A stretch of DNA of 64,000 nt from Curvibacter gracilis ATCC BAA-807 (lineage in GTDB: Bacteria > Pseudomonadota > Gammaproteobacteria > Burkholderiales > Burkholderiaceae_C), in contig NZ_JADZ01000010.1 of NCBI RefSeq assembly GCF_000518645.1, positions 1 through 64,000 on the forward strand. Direction: 5' to 3'. Under the pieces are notes generated by a model. That model saw only the letters and a program-made list of their open reading frames with translations, made no database searches and was not told the DNA's origin. Every line of letters starts with the position of its first letter. Position 1 is the first letter of the stretch. Shown piece after piece: positions 55,923 to 64,000 of this stretch. A program made the position numbers and the translations under genes.

Positions 55923-56055
55923 GAAAAAAATAGAAGCAAGCGCTTCGTTTTGCCGTGCTGAACCGCGATCAGTTTCGGTTTCGAAATGGTCGTTTCGATT
56001 TTTGGATCGCTGATCCTCACGCCCAGGCTTGATCTCAATGATCGCTTAGATTTTT

Positions 56056-56096
56056 TTGAAGTGAGTGGGAAGACTCGATAAACTAAGCGACCGCTT
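56056..56096 (+). promoter_or_regulatory. hipBA promoter with operator palindrome
   Basis: TTGAAG (56056-56061), 17 bp, then TAAACT (56079-56084) is a sigma70-like pair. The palindrome AAGCGACCGCTT (56085-56096) follows directly, and related boxes AAGCGCTT (near 55938-55945) and GATCGCTTAGAT (near 56040-56051) lie upstream in this AT-rich stretch (55923-56112). These fit HipB autorepression. Confidence 0.55.
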
Positions 56097-56112
56097 CGAT
56101 GGATGGGCAAGC

Positions 56113-56403
56113 ATGAAACCGTATCGGATCACAAACGTCTCTGACATGGGCCAGGTGGTGCGTGCCGTGCGCAAGACCAGTGGCCTGCGCCAGGACGATC
56201 TGGCTGGCAGCGCAGGCGTCAGTCATGTCTACATGCGCGATCTTGAGCGCGGCAAGGCCACTGCACAGATCGGCCTGGCGCTGCAGGTGCTGGCCGAGTT
56301 AGGCATTGACCTCGTTCTGGACATTCCAGACGACGCATTTGAGCGCCTGCAACTGGAAAAGGCGCAAGCGGTGCACAGTGCCTCGGAGACAGGGCGTGCT
56401 TAG
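56113..56403 (+). CDS. hipB: HipB-type antitoxin
   Basis: 96 residues from the ATG at 56113; a longer start at 56065 would cross the promoter. XRE HTH: VRAVRKTSGLRQDDLAGSAG, then VSHVYMRDLERGKATAQIGL and ALQVLAELGIDLVLDI, as in HipB. It would bind HipA and repress the operon. It is 51 bp from the next ATG, with different base composition from the nif genes around it. Confidence 0.9.
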   Translation: MKPYRITNVSDMGQVVRAVRKTSGLRQDDLAGSAGVSHVYMRDLERGKATAQIGLALQVLAELGIDLVLDIPDDAFERLQLEKAQAVHSASETGRA

Positions 56404-56454
56404 CCTGGTCGGCAAAGGCATCGATCCGGCTTGGCCGGGCAAGGGCAAAGCCCG

Positions 56455-57774
56455 ATGAACAAGCGTGTTCTGCAGGTCCTCATCAACGGCGATCGGGTGG
56501 GCACCCTGATCGATGAGGGTAATGTGTGGGGCTTTCAATACGCGAAGCTTTGGCTGACCCAGCCACAGCCCTTTCCGCTGTCCCCCGCCTTGCCTCTGGG
56601 GCCAGATTTTCAGCGCGACGGCAGCACGGTGCGCCCCGTGCAATGGTTTTTCGACAACCTTCTGCCCGAAGAGGCATTGCGCGAGGCCATTGGCAACGAA
56701 GAAGGGATAGCCGCTGCCGATGCCTTCGGCCTGTTGGAGCGCCTGGGGGCCGAGTCCGCAGGGGCCCTGGTCTTGCAGCCCGAGGGGGCGCCAGAGGCTC
56801 CCAAAGGCACCCAGCAACTCACCTACAGCGCGCTGTCCGAGCGTATCCGCAGGCTGCCGGTGAGCACGTTGAACCGGCAGGCCCCCAAGCGCATGTCCCT
56901 GGCCGGGGCGCAGCACAAGATGGTGGTCTGCTTCGACCCGGTAACCGGCACCCTCAAGGAGCCCCTGAAAGGGACTCCGTCCAGCCACATTCTCAAGCCC
57001 AACTCGACGGCGGTCGGCTACCCGCATTCGGTGGTGAATGAGGTGTTCACGATGCGTCTGGCGGCGCTGCTGGGGCTTCGAGTGCCCCCAGTGTGGCGAG
57101 TGTATGTGCCGGAGCCGGTCTACCTCATCGAACGCTTTGACCGTGTGCGTGGCCCGACAGACCTGGAGTTGCTGCGGGTCCATGCCTTGGACGGTAGCCA
57201 GGCGCTGAATGAGAGTGGCGTTTACAAGTACAGCAGTGCGACTTTCCAGAAGCTGCTGCAGCTCATCGGACTGTGCCGCAACAAGGCTGTTGCGCGGCTG
57301 GAGGTGTTCCGCTGGATCCTGTTCAACACCTTGGTGGGCAACTCGGATTGCCACTTGAAGAACATTTCGTTTCTGATCGACACGGAGGGCATGCGGGTGG
57401 CTCCCTTCTACGATCTTTTATGCACTGCGGTCTATCACACGCGCGCACTTGACCACCACAACGCAGTATGGCCCGACGAGGATCTGGCCATGCCAGTGGC
57501 CGCCGCCGTGAGATTCGGTGAGGTGACCCAGCCCAAGCTGGTGGAGACTGGCATGCAACTGGGACTGAGCGCAGCCACCGCGCGCCGCGAGGTCTCCAGA
57601 ATGGTCACGCGGCTGGCGGGTGCCGCAGATGAGTTGATCGATGTGATGGCCGCGGAGTACAAGCGCTTGCCCTTGTTGGCCGGAGCCAGTGCCGAGACAC
57701 AGGGGGCAGAACTGCATCTGCTGCGCTCCATCCGGCATGTGGTGATCGAGGACATGCTGCGGCTGGTGAAGTGA
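56455..57774 (+). CDS. hipA: HipA-type Ser/Thr kinase toxin
   Basis: 439 residues from the ATG at 56455. Seen: MSLAGAQHKMVVCFD (the Ser autophosphorylated in HipA and the ATP-binding region), HILKPNSTAVGYPHSVVNEV, VYLIERFDR, the catalytic loop NTLVGNSDCHLKN (N296-S-D298) and VAPFYDLLCT. It kills or arrests by phosphorylating a glutamyl-tRNA synthetase or similar target when free of HipB. A stable TA pair inside the nif island probably marks an insertion between the nifK accessory genes and nifE. Confidence 0.93.
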   Translation: MNKRVLQVLINGDRVGTLIDEGNVWGFQYAKLWLTQPQPFPLSPALPLGPDFQRDGSTVRPVQWFFDNLLPEEALREAIGNEEGIAAADAFGLLERLGAESAGALVLQPEGAPEAPKGTQQLTYSALSERIRRLPVSTLNRQAPKRMSLAGAQHKMVVCFDPVTGTLKEPLKGTPSSHILKPNSTAVGYPHSVVNEVFTMRLAALLGLRVPPVWRVYVPEPVYLIERFDRVRGPTDLELLRVHALDGSQALNESGVYKYSSATFQKLLQLIGLCRNKAVARLEVFRWILFNTLVGNSDCHLKNISFLIDTEGMRVAPFYDLLCTAVYHTRALDHHNAVWPDEDLAMPVAAAVRFGEVTQPKLVETGMQLGLSAATARREVSRMVTRLAGAADELIDVMAAEYKRLPLLAGASAETQGAELHLLRSIRHVVIEDMLRLVK

Positions 57775-57908
57775 TGGATCAAGGCAGCAGGGCCTGTGAT
57801 TGTTCTTGCCCATGACACACCGAGAGCACCACCTCCAATCAGGCAGGGGATGCGAACCTGAATGGACCTGGCCCCGCTGGCGCAGCGGTTGTTGCTGGGC
57901 GGCACCCC

Positions 57909-58154
57909 TCAAGTGATCTTGAACACCGTCCGCACCGTCTTGCCGCCGGCCTTGTGCTCATAGGCGGCCCACTGCTTGATGCCTTTGACCAGCACCTCCG
58001 AGCTCACGTCGCGCACCACCTTGCCGGCCTTGCGCTGGGCTGTCACCCAGTCCTGGATGTGGGGGTAGAAGGTGCCCTCGGGGCCGCTGGGGATCAGCAG
58101 GTGTTTGCCGGCCACTTGGCCGGCGGGGGTCACGGTGAGTTCGGTGGCGGGCAT
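57909..58154 (-). CDS. Small hypothetical protein
   Basis: 81 residues, not recognised. Beta-rich start (TELTVTPAGQVAGKHLLIPS), then YPHIQDWVTAQRKAGKVVRD and a C-terminal strand TVRTVFKIT. No Cys or signal peptide. It lies between hipA and the nifE promoter on the opposite strand. The 134 bases between hipA and this gene hold nothing I can identify. Confidence 0.5.
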   Translation of the reverse strand: MPATELTVTPAGQVAGKHLLIPSGPEGTFYPHIQDWVTAQRKAGKVVRDVSSEVLVKGIKQWAAYEHKAGGKTVRTVFKIT

Positions 58155-58236
58155 GGCGGCTTGATGGGGGGCGGGAGGTGAGGAGAGGTCGCCATTCTAG
58201 GGGCGGCCGCCAGTCGGTCGCCAGTCGGCCGCCTTG

Positions 58237-58252
58237 TGTCGCAAACCCTTCA
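58237..58252. promoter_or_regulatory. Imperfect NifA site upstream of nifE
   Basis: TGTCGCAAACCCTTCA matches TGT-N10-ACA except for T in place of the first A of ACA. It shares the TGTCGCAA half with the nifB and nifH sites and lies 93 bp before the -24 element, the same distance as at the nifV and hemoglobin promoters. Confidence 0.55.
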
Positions 58253-58344
58253 ATCACTTCAAAAGTGTCATGCCGAGGGCGCCAGCCCGAGGGCGGAGCG
58301 GGCTGAGTGTCGCTGGGGCAGGGGGGCTTTGTGCGCTTTGTCGT

Positions 58345-58360
58345 TGGCACCAAATCTGCA
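58345..58360 (+). promoter_or_regulatory. Sigma54 promoter of the nifENX operon
   Basis: TGGCACCAAATCTGCA has TGGCAC at -24, CTGCA at -12 and GG-N10-GC spacing. The transcript would start about 30 bp before nifE. Confidence 0.87.
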
Positions 58361-58399
58361 AAGAGGGGCTACCCACCCCACCGCCGTCAGGAGTGCCCC

Positions 58400-59959
58400 A
58401 TGTCCGTCTCGCTCAAAGCGAAAATCGCCGAAGTGTTCGAAGAGCCCGGTTGCGACAAGAACCAGGGCAAGAGTGAGAAAGAGCGCAAGAAGGGCTGCAC
58501 CAAGCAGCTCTCGCCCGGCGCCGCCGCCGGTGGCTGTGCGTTTGATGGCGCCAAGATCGCGCTGCAGCCGATTGCCGACGTGGCCCACCTGGTGCATGGC
58601 CCGATCGCCTGCGAGGGCAACTCGTGGGACAACCGGCATTCGGCCTCGTCGGGCTCGCAGATCTACCGCACCGGCTTCACCACCGACATCCATGAGCTCG
58701 ATGTGATCTACGGCGGCGAAAAACGCCTGTTCCGCAGCGTGCGCGAGATCATCGAGAAGTTCGACCCCCCGGCGGTGTTTGTGTACCAGACCTGTGTGAC
58801 GGCGCTGATCGGTGACGACATCGAGGCCGTGTGCCAGCGCGCCAGCGCCAAGTTCGGCAAGCCGGTGATCCCGGTCAACGCGCCGGGCTTTGCCGGCCCC
58901 AAGAACCTGGGCAACAAGCTGGGCGCCGAGGCCCTGCTCGACTACGTGATCGGCACCCGCGAGCCCGAGTACACCACCCCGCTGGACATCAACATCATCG
59001 GTGAATACAACCTGGTGGGCGAGCTGTGGCAGACCCGGCCGCTGCTGGAGGCCCTGGGCATCCGGGTGCTGTCGTGCATCTCGGGCGATGGCCGCTACAA
59101 CGAGATCGCCAGCGCGCACCGGGCCAAGGTCAACATGATGGTGTGCTCCAAATCGATGATCAATGTGGCCACCCGCATGGAGCAGCGCTACGGCATTCCG
59201 TACTTCGAGGGCTCGTTCTACGGCATCAGCGACATGAGCGACACCCTGCGCCAGATCGCCACGCTGCTGGTGCGCCAGGGCGCCGATGCCGAACTGCTGG
59301 AGCGCACCGAGCGCCTGATCGAGGTGGAAGAGGCCCGGGCCTGGAAGCGCATTGCCAGCTACAAGGCCCGCCTGAGCGGCAAGCGGGTGCTGCTGATCAC
59401 CGGCGGCGTCAAGTCGTGGTCGGTGGTGTCGGCCCTGCAAGAGGCGGGGCTTGAGATCGTGGGCACCAGCGTCAAGAAGAGCACGCGCGAAGACAAGGAA
59501 AAGATCAAGGAGATCATGGGCGACGACGCCCACATGATCGACGACATGACCCCGCGCGAGATGTACAAGATGCTGCGCGAGGCGCGGGCCGACATCATGC
59601 TGTCGGGCGGGCGCTCGCAGTTTGTGGCCCTGAAGGCGCGCATGCCCTGGCTCGACATCAACCAGGAGCGCCACCACCCCTATGGCGGCTACGAAGGCAT
59701 GGTGGAGCTGGTGCATGAGATCGACCGGGCCCTGTTCAACCCGGTGTGGCAGCAGGTGCGCATCCCGGCGCCCTGGGGCGACGACGGCGAGACCCTGGGC
59801 GCGGTGCCGGCCAGCACCAACGGTCCTGATGCGGCCCTGGCCAGCGCTGCGGCCTTGCCCGGCCCCACGCCCGAACCCCTGCCCACGGCGGCGCACCAGT
59901 ACCTGAGCGATGTGGCGGCCCAGTCGCTGGGCCTCAGCGCCGAAGAGATTCCGGTCTGA
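58400..59959 (+). CDS. nifE: NifE FeMo-co assembly scaffold subunit
   Basis: 519 residues from the ATG at 58400, preceded by CAGGAG; 31 extra upstream residues are not NifE-like. [73 protein letters not shown] and the C-terminal NQERHHPYGGYEGMVEL segment. With NifN it forms the tetramer on which NifB-co becomes FeMo-co. The C terminus carries about 70 extra Ala/Pro-rich residues. Confidence 0.97.
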   Translation: MSVSLKAKIAEVFEEPGCDKNQGKSEKERKKGCTKQLSPGAAAGGCAFDGAKIALQPIADVAHLVHGPIACEGNSWDNRHSASSGSQIYRTGFTTDIHELDVIYGGEKRLFRSVREIIEKFDPPAVFVYQTCVTALIGDDIEAVCQRASAKFGKPVIPVNAPGFAGPKNLGNKLGAEALLDYVIGTREPEYTTPLDINIIGEYNLVGELWQTRPLLEALGIRVLSCISGDGRYNEIASAHRAKVNMMVCSKSMINVATRMEQRYGIPYFEGSFYGISDMSDTLRQIATLLVRQGADAELLERTERLIEVEEARAWKRIASYKARLSGKRVLLITGGVKSWSVVSALQEAGLEIVGTSVKKSTREDKEKIKEIMGDDAHMIDDMTPREMYKMLREARADIMLSGGRSQFVALKARMPWLDINQERHHPYGGYEGMVELVHEIDRALFNPVWQQVRIPAPWGDDGETLGAVPASTNGPDAALASAAALPGPTPEPLPTAAHQYLSDVAAQSLGLSAEEIPV

Positions 59960-60027
59960 GGCCTACCACGCTTGCCTGCCTTTCTGCCCGCCAGCCCACC
60001 CCATCCACCCAGCCGGAGAGCCCCACC

Positions 60028-61455
60028 ATGGCCAAGGTCGTCGAGTCGAAGAAAGCCTGCACCGTCAACCCGCTCAAGATGAGCCAGCCCCTGGGGGCCA
60101 GCCTGGCCTTTCTGGGCCTGGCCGACTGCATGCCGGTGATGCACGGCTCGCAGGGCTGCACCTCGTTCGGCCTGGTGCTGCTGGTGCGCCACTTCAAAGA
60201 GGCCATTCCGCTGCAGACCACGGCCATGAACGAGGTGACCACCATCATGGGGGGCTACGACAACCTGGTCACGGCCCTGCTCAACATCCGCAAGCGCGCC
60301 GCACCGCGTCTGATCGCCATTTGCTCCACCGGCCTGACCGAGACCAAGGGCGACGATGTGGAGGGCTTTCTGGTCACCGCCCGCCAGCGCCACCCCGAGC
60401 TGGCCGACACCGAGATCGTCTATGTGTCCACGCCCGACTACGTGGGCGCCTTTGAAGACGGCTACCGCCTGGCCCTGACCGGCCTGGTGCAGCAACTGGT
60501 CAAGCCCCTGCCGGTGCAGCCCCGGCAGGTGACGCTGTTGCCCGGCAGCCACCTCTCACCCGGCGACATCGACGAGCTGCGCGAGATCATCGAGGCCTTT
60601 GGTCTGCAGCCCATGGTGCTGCCCGATCTGTCGGGCTCGCTGGACGGCCACATCGCCCCCGACTGGCGCGGCACCACCCTGGGCGGCACCAGCCTGGAGG
60701 ACATCCGTGCCACCGGGGCCTCGGCCTTCACCCTGGGCGTGGGCGAGCAGACCCGGCAGGCGGCCCAGGCCCTGCAGGCCATCGCTGGCACGCCTTTCGA
60801 GGTGTTCGAGCGCCTGACCGGGCTGGAGCCCAACGACCGCCTGCTGCTGCGCCTGTCCCAGGTGTCGGGCCAGCCTGTGCCGGCCCGCCTGCGTCGCCAG
60901 CGCAGCCAGTTGCTCGACGCCATGCTCGACGGGCACTTCTACACCGGCGGCATCAAGGTGGCTCTGGGGGCCGAGCCCGACCTGCTGCTGGCCGTGGGCG
61001 CCTTGCTGCACGAGATGGGCGCCGAGCTGAGCGTGTGCATCAGCACCACCGCGTCCCCCGCCCACGCCCTGCTGCCCGCTGCCGAAGTGCTGCTGGGCGA
61101 CCTGGAAGACCTGGAGCGCCTGGCCGTCGATTGCGACGTGCTGATCACCCACTCGCACGGTCGCCAGGCGGCCGAGCACCTGGGCAAGCCGCTGTGGCGG
61201 GTGGGGTTTCCGATGTTCGACCGGGTGGGCAACTCGCACCGGCGCATGGTGGGCTACCGCGGCACCATGAACCTGATCTTCGAGATCGCCAACCTGATGA
61301 TCGAGCACCTGCCGCACCACCACGCCGGCGACTGGCCCCTGAGCCCCGAGGCCCAGCGCGCGGCCAGCCGCTCCCCGACCAGCACCGCAGCCCTCGCCTC
61401 GATCGCGCTCGACGCCCATCAGGCGGCACCGCCGGCCCAGGCCTGCAGCTTCTGA
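60028..61455 (+). CDS. nifN: NifN FeMo-co assembly scaffold subunit
   Basis: 475 residues. CTVNPLKMSQPLGASLAFLG, MHGSQGCTSFGLVLLVRHFK, ICSTGLTETKGDDVEGFL, and LPDLSGSLDGHIAPDW, as in NifN. HSHGRQAAEHLGKPLWRVGF near residue 380 is also typical. Beta partner of NifE. It lies 68 bp after nifE. Confidence 0.97.
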   Translation: MAKVVESKKACTVNPLKMSQPLGASLAFLGLADCMPVMHGSQGCTSFGLVLLVRHFKEAIPLQTTAMNEVTTIMGGYDNLVTALLNIRKRAAPRLIAICSTGLTETKGDDVEGFLVTARQRHPELADTEIVYVSTPDYVGAFEDGYRLALTGLVQQLVKPLPVQPRQVTLLPGSHLSPGDIDELREIIEAFGLQPMVLPDLSGSLDGHIAPDWRGTTLGGTSLEDIRATGASAFTLGVGEQTRQAAQALQAIAGTPFEVFERLTGLEPNDRLLLRLSQVSGQPVPARLRRQRSQLLDAMLDGHFYTGGIKVALGAEPDLLLAVGALLHEMGAELSVCISTTASPAHALLPAAEVLLGDLEDLERLAVDCDVLITHSHGRQAAEHLGKPLWRVGFPMFDRVGNSHRRMVGYRGTMNLIFEIANLMIEHLPHHHAGDWPLSPEAQRAASRSPTSTAALASIALDAHQAAPPAQACSF

Positions 61456-61495
61456 GCCCCGTCCATTGCCTCTCTCTGAAGAACAGGAGTACCCC

Positions 61496-61915
61496 ATGAA
61501 AGTCGCCTTCGCCACCCAGGACAAGGTCCGCGTGGACGCCCACTTTGGCTGGGCCAAAAGCATCCTCTGCTACGACGTGACGCCCGAGGGCTCGCGCTTT
61601 GTCGAGGCCTTCGACTTCGACGGCAAGCTCGAGGAAGACGGCGACGAAGACAAGCTGGCCCCCAAGCTCGAAGCCATCAAAGACTGCGCCATCCTCTACG
61701 TGGCCGCCATCGGCGGCTCGGGCGCGGCGCGGGTGGTGGCGTTGAAGATCCACCCGATCAAGGTGCCCCAGCCCGAGGTGATCGACGAGATCCTGCTCAA
61801 GCTGCAAGACGTGCTCAAGGGCACGCCGCCGCCCTGGCTGCGCAAGGCCATGACCAAAGACCAGCCTCGCGCCCACGATTTTGATGACGAACTTGATGAG
61901 GTCCAACATGGCTGA
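61496..61915 (+). CDS. nifX: NifX FeMo-co carrier
   Basis: 139 residues from the ATG at 61496, with CAGGAG upstream. [40 protein letters not shown], and [20 protein letters not shown], the NifX/NafY-type fold. It holds NifB-co or VK-cluster between NifB and NifEN. It overlaps the DUF269 gene by 8 bp. Confidence 0.96.
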   Translation: MKVAFATQDKVRVDAHFGWAKSILCYDVTPEGSRFVEAFDFDGKLEEDGDEDKLAPKLEAIKDCAILYVAAIGGSGAARVVALKIHPIKVPQPEVIDEILLKLQDVLKGTPPPWLRKAMTKDQPRAHDFDDELDEVQHG

Positions 61916-62435
61916 TGCCACCACTTTCACCCCCACCCCCAAGCTTGACGCTGCGGCGCCCGCCGAGCTGCCTGCCGGCACCGACGATGCGGCCTTTCTG
62001 GCCCAGCCCTTTGTGCAGCAGCTGATCAAGCAGCTGCGCGCCCAGGACACCCATGGCGCCTGGGACGGCAAGACCGACCTGCAACTGCTGCGCCCCTACA
62101 TCCTCACCCCCGAAGAGCGCCGGGCCCTGCCCATCCTGGGCGACCCCGATCCCGAGATCCTGTGGCGGCTCGACATCTTCTACAACGCGATCGCCGTGGC
62201 CATCGAGCGCGAGACCGGCCAGATGGTGTCGCCCATGATGAAGATGAGCCACGAGGGCTTTGGCCGCATGGTGCTGCTGGCCGGCCGCCTGGTGGTGGTC
62301 AACAAGCAGCTGCGCGATGTGCACCGCTTCGGCTTTCCGTCGCTGGCCAAGCTGGCCGAGGCCGGCGGCAAGTTTCTCGACGAGGCCATCACCATGATCC
62401 GCACCTACCCGGCCGTGGCCCAGTACGGGGCCTGA
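61908..62435 (+). CDS. NifX-associated nitrogen fixation protein (DUF269)
   Basis: 175 residues from the ATG at 61908. [40 protein letters not shown], then [20 protein letters not shown] and [20 protein letters not shown], all conserved in the DUF269 family that always follows nifX. Function unknown. Confidence 0.93.
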   Translation: MADATTFTPTPKLDAAAPAELPAGTDDAAFLAQPFVQQLIKQLRAQDTHGAWDGKTDLQLLRPYILTPEERRALPILGDPDPEILWRLDIFYNAIAVAIERETGQMVSPMMKMSHEGFGRMVLLAGRLVVVNKQLRDVHRFGFPSLAKLAEAGGKFLDEAITMIRTYPAVAQYGA

Positions 62436-62468
62436 CGCCGCAACCACCCCCTATCAGACGTTTTGACC

Positions 62469-62678
62469 ATGACCACGCCCGACCCCCGCGCCGACGAGCT
62501 CAAAGCGCGCATCAAGAAGCTCAACGCCCAGGCCACCCAGGCCAAGATGGATCTGCACGATCTGTCGGAAGACCTGCCCACCGGCTGGGAGCGAATCCTT
62601 GAGGTGGCCCAGCGCTGCCACCGTGCCCACGCCGACCTGATGGAAGCCCGCCGCGAGGCGGCCCAGGCCACCTCCTGA
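62469..62678 (+). CDS. CCE_0567-family metalloprotein (DUF683)
   Basis: 69 residues from the ATG at 62469. A two-helix protein: ADELKARIKKLNAQATQAKM, then DLHDLSEDLPTGWERILEVA and AQRCHRAHADLMEARREA. This is the small NifX-linked family with helical hairpins that may bind metal. Almost always encoded between DUF269 and fdxB. Confidence 0.88.
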   Translation: MTTPDPRADELKARIKKLNAQATQAKMDLHDLSEDLPTGWERILEVAQRCHRAHADLMEARREAAQATS

Positions 62679-62696
62679 CCCTGCCCGGAGCCCACC

Positions 62697-63008
62697 ATGA
62701 GCGAACACTTTCAGGTCACCCTGCCCAGCGGCGCGCAATGGACCCCGACCTTTGTGGCCAGCCTCGACGAGGCCAAGTGCATCGGCTGCGGCCGCTGCTT
62801 TCGCGTCTGCCCGCGCGGCGTGCTGGAGCTGGTGGGGCTGGACGAAGACGGCGAACGCATCCACCTGGCCGGCGATGACGACGACGAAGACGACGAGTAC
62901 GAGAAAAAGGTGATGACCATCGCCCACCAGGAGCTGTGCATCGGCTGCACCGCCTGCGCCAAGATCTGCCCCAAGAAGTGCTACACCCACGCCGCCGCCC
63001 CGGTGTGA
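62697..63008 (+). CDS. fdxB: FdxB, nif-specific ferredoxin III
   Basis: 103 residues. Two clusters: CIGCGRCFRVCPRGV and CIGCTACAKICPKKC, separated by an acidic insert (HLAGDDDDEDDEYEKK). This layout is that of ferredoxin III nif-type. It likely donates electrons in FeMo-co assembly or to nitrogenase. GGAG lies before the ATG. Confidence 0.95.
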   Translation: MSEHFQVTLPSGAQWTPTFVASLDEAKCIGCGRCFRVCPRGVLELVGLDEDGERIHLAGDDDDEDDEYEKKVMTIAHQELCIGCTACAKICPKKCYTHAAAPV

Positions 63009-63036
63009 GCCCAAGCAAAACAAGCCGGGCCCACGC

Positions 63037-63612
63037 ATGAGAACCCCCCGCACCCTGCTGCTGTCGTGCGCCAGCGCCGACCCGCTGGAGCCCGCCGCCC
63101 TGGCCCTGGCCGGCGTGCTGGGCCAGGCCTGGCAAACCCACGGCCTGGCGCTGCTGCCCCTGAGCGGCCTGGGCGCCGAGCCCACCCGGCTGGCGCTGCA
63201 GCGCTGGTTCCCGGGCGCCGACCACCTGCTGGGCCTCGACTGGCCCGCCCTGGCCCAAGCCCACCGCCCCGAGCCCCGGCAAGACGAGGTGGACGACCTG
63301 CTGGCCCTGCTGCGCGAGCACATGGCCCTGGCCGCCGGCACCCCCGCCGAACGCGAGGCCGTGGCCCACGCCATCGCCTGCGCCTGCCTGGGCAACAACC
63401 ACCTGTGGCAAGACCTGGCACTGCCCTCCCGCGCCGAACTCTCGGCCTTGATCGCCACCTGGTTCCCCACCCTGGCCGCGCTCAACCACCAGAACATGAA
63501 GTGGAAGAAGTTCTTCTACAAACAGCTTTGCCTGCGCCATGAGCTGTTCATCTGCCGCGCGCCCAGCTGCGCGGTGTGTGCGGATCAGGGGGTGTGTTTT
63601 GGGCCGGAGTAG
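63037..63612 (+). CDS. nifQ: NifQ molybdenum donor
   Basis: 191 residues. The C-terminal FICRAPSCAVCADQGVCFG gives C-X4-C-X2-C-X5-C, the NifQ signature for its Mo-Fe-S cluster, and MKWKKFFYKQLCLRHELF just before it is conserved. NifQ supplies molybdenum to NifEN for FeMo-co. Last nif gene in the window. Confidence 0.95.
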   Translation: MRTPRTLLLSCASADPLEPAALALAGVLGQAWQTHGLALLPLSGLGAEPTRLALQRWFPGADHLLGLDWPALAQAHRPEPRQDEVDDLLALLREHMALAAGTPAEREAVAHAIACACLGNNHLWQDLALPSRAELSALIATWFPTLAALNHQNMKWKKFFYKQLCLRHELFICRAPSCAVCADQGVCFGPE

Positions 63613-63617
63613 GGGGG

Positions 63618-64000
63618 TTAGCGGGCATCGCCTGCGTCGTGGTCGTACACATCGCGGAATACCAGCATCTCGGGCAGCCGCGTTTCGGCAGTGCCAGGGA
63701 AGCCACACCGATCGGCGAAGCACGGCGCCTCTTTGAAGGTGCCGAACAGCCGATCCCAAATCGTGAGGTCACCGAAGTTGTAGCGGTGCACCCCCAGTTG
63801 ATGGTGTACCGAATGGTGCTCAGGGCGCTGAATGAACCAGCCCAGCCACATCGGAGTGCGGATATTGGCGTGGTAGAAGTATTCGCCAGCCGCGCCAAAC
63901 AATGATGTCCAGGCCCCCGCAAGCGCAGTGCCGCCAAAGACGAAGTAGATGAAGAAGCTTGCAATGATCGAGTCTGCAGCGATCTCGACAGGGTGCTTGT
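63618..64000 (-). CDS. Fatty-acid hydroxylase/sterol desaturase family protein, 5' end outside window
   Basis: About 127 residues visible, open to the window edge. Membrane segment SIIASFFIYFVFGGTALAGA, then EYFYHANIRTP, and RPEHHSVHHQLGVHRYNFGD with the HHxxHH-type iron ligands; the stop is at 63618. The family hydroxylates or desaturates membrane lipids. It is convergent with nifQ and probably marks the edge of the nif island. Confidence 0.85.
   Translation of the reverse strand, partial: KHPVEIAADSIIASFFIYFVFGGTALAGAWTSLFGAAGEYFYHANIRTPMWLGWFIQRPEHHSVHHQLGVHRYNFGDLTIWDRLFGTFKEAPCFADRCGFPGTAETRLPEMLVFRDVYDHDAGDAR

Noticed and set aside
56483-57912. Minus-strand open frames opposite hipA
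   Set aside because: They are shadows of a clear kinase gene.

Overview
The window is GC-rich chromosomal DNA of a nitrogen-fixing betaproteobacterium, most likely a Burkholderiales member. The support is a Neisseria/Burkholderia-type porin, several Bug-type (TctC) solute-binding proteins, and a NifA carrying the cysteine signature of oxygen-sensitive NifA. The genus cannot be fixed from the sequence alone. No rRNA, tRNA, CRISPR array or insertion sequence was seen.

Region 1 (1-11.2 kb) starts with a truncated porin. It continues as an acid-sugar catabolic island: three Bug solute-binding proteins, an SDR, an HpcH/HpaI aldolase, an iron-dependent alcohol dehydrogenase, a sialidase-like BNR protein and a PdxA-type dehydrogenase on the minus strand. 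Divergent from these are a DeoR-type regulator and a four-carbon acid sugar kinase. Kinase plus PdxA2 is the core of a threonate/erythronate-type pathway. Region 2 (11.2-23.3 kb) holds a membrane diguanylate cyclase behind an array of 11-bp tandem repeats, a LysR/aldo-keto reductase pair, and an RND tripartite efflux operon bracketed by two TetR regulators.

Region 3 (23.3-63.6 kb) is a large nif island. On the minus strand nifV-cysE-nifW-fixABCX form one operon behind a sigma54 promoter. Next comes a nif-dedicated isc operon (iscS-iscU-two A-type carriers-hscA-fdx), also behind a sigma54 promoter, and divergent from it is nifA. nifB starts a long plus-strand operon: fdxN, an A-type carrier, a TPR-like protein, a 4Fe-4S LRV protein, two nifZ, nifS, nifT, a DegT-like protein without its PLP lysine, a SIR2-like protein, a 2Fe-2S ferredoxin and an unknown. 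A divergent block then pairs a truncated-hemoglobin/rhodanese/NifO-like/FmdB operon (minus) with nifHDK (plus). A single NifA-type site lies between their two sigma54-like promoters. After nifK come five little-known genes, including a degenerate CCA-enzyme-like protein and a ferritin-like protein. A hipBA toxin-antitoxin pair follows, and then nifE-nifN-nifX-DUF269-CCE_0567-fdxB-nifQ behind another sigma54 promoter. A truncated fatty-acid hydroxylase closes the window.

The logic is consistent. NifA and sigma54 elements (GG-N10-GC, with TGT-N10-ACA sites about 55-115 bp upstream) precede nifV, iscS, nifB, nifH, nifE and the hemoglobin operon. Together these supply Fe-S clusters, homocitrate, molybdenum, FeMo-co assembly, low-potential electrons (FixABCX and ferredoxins) and oxygen handling. 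The least explained parts are the accessory genes of unknown role, notably a pair of paralogous small proteins, the lysine-less DegT protein, the SIR2-like protein and the CCA-like protein.
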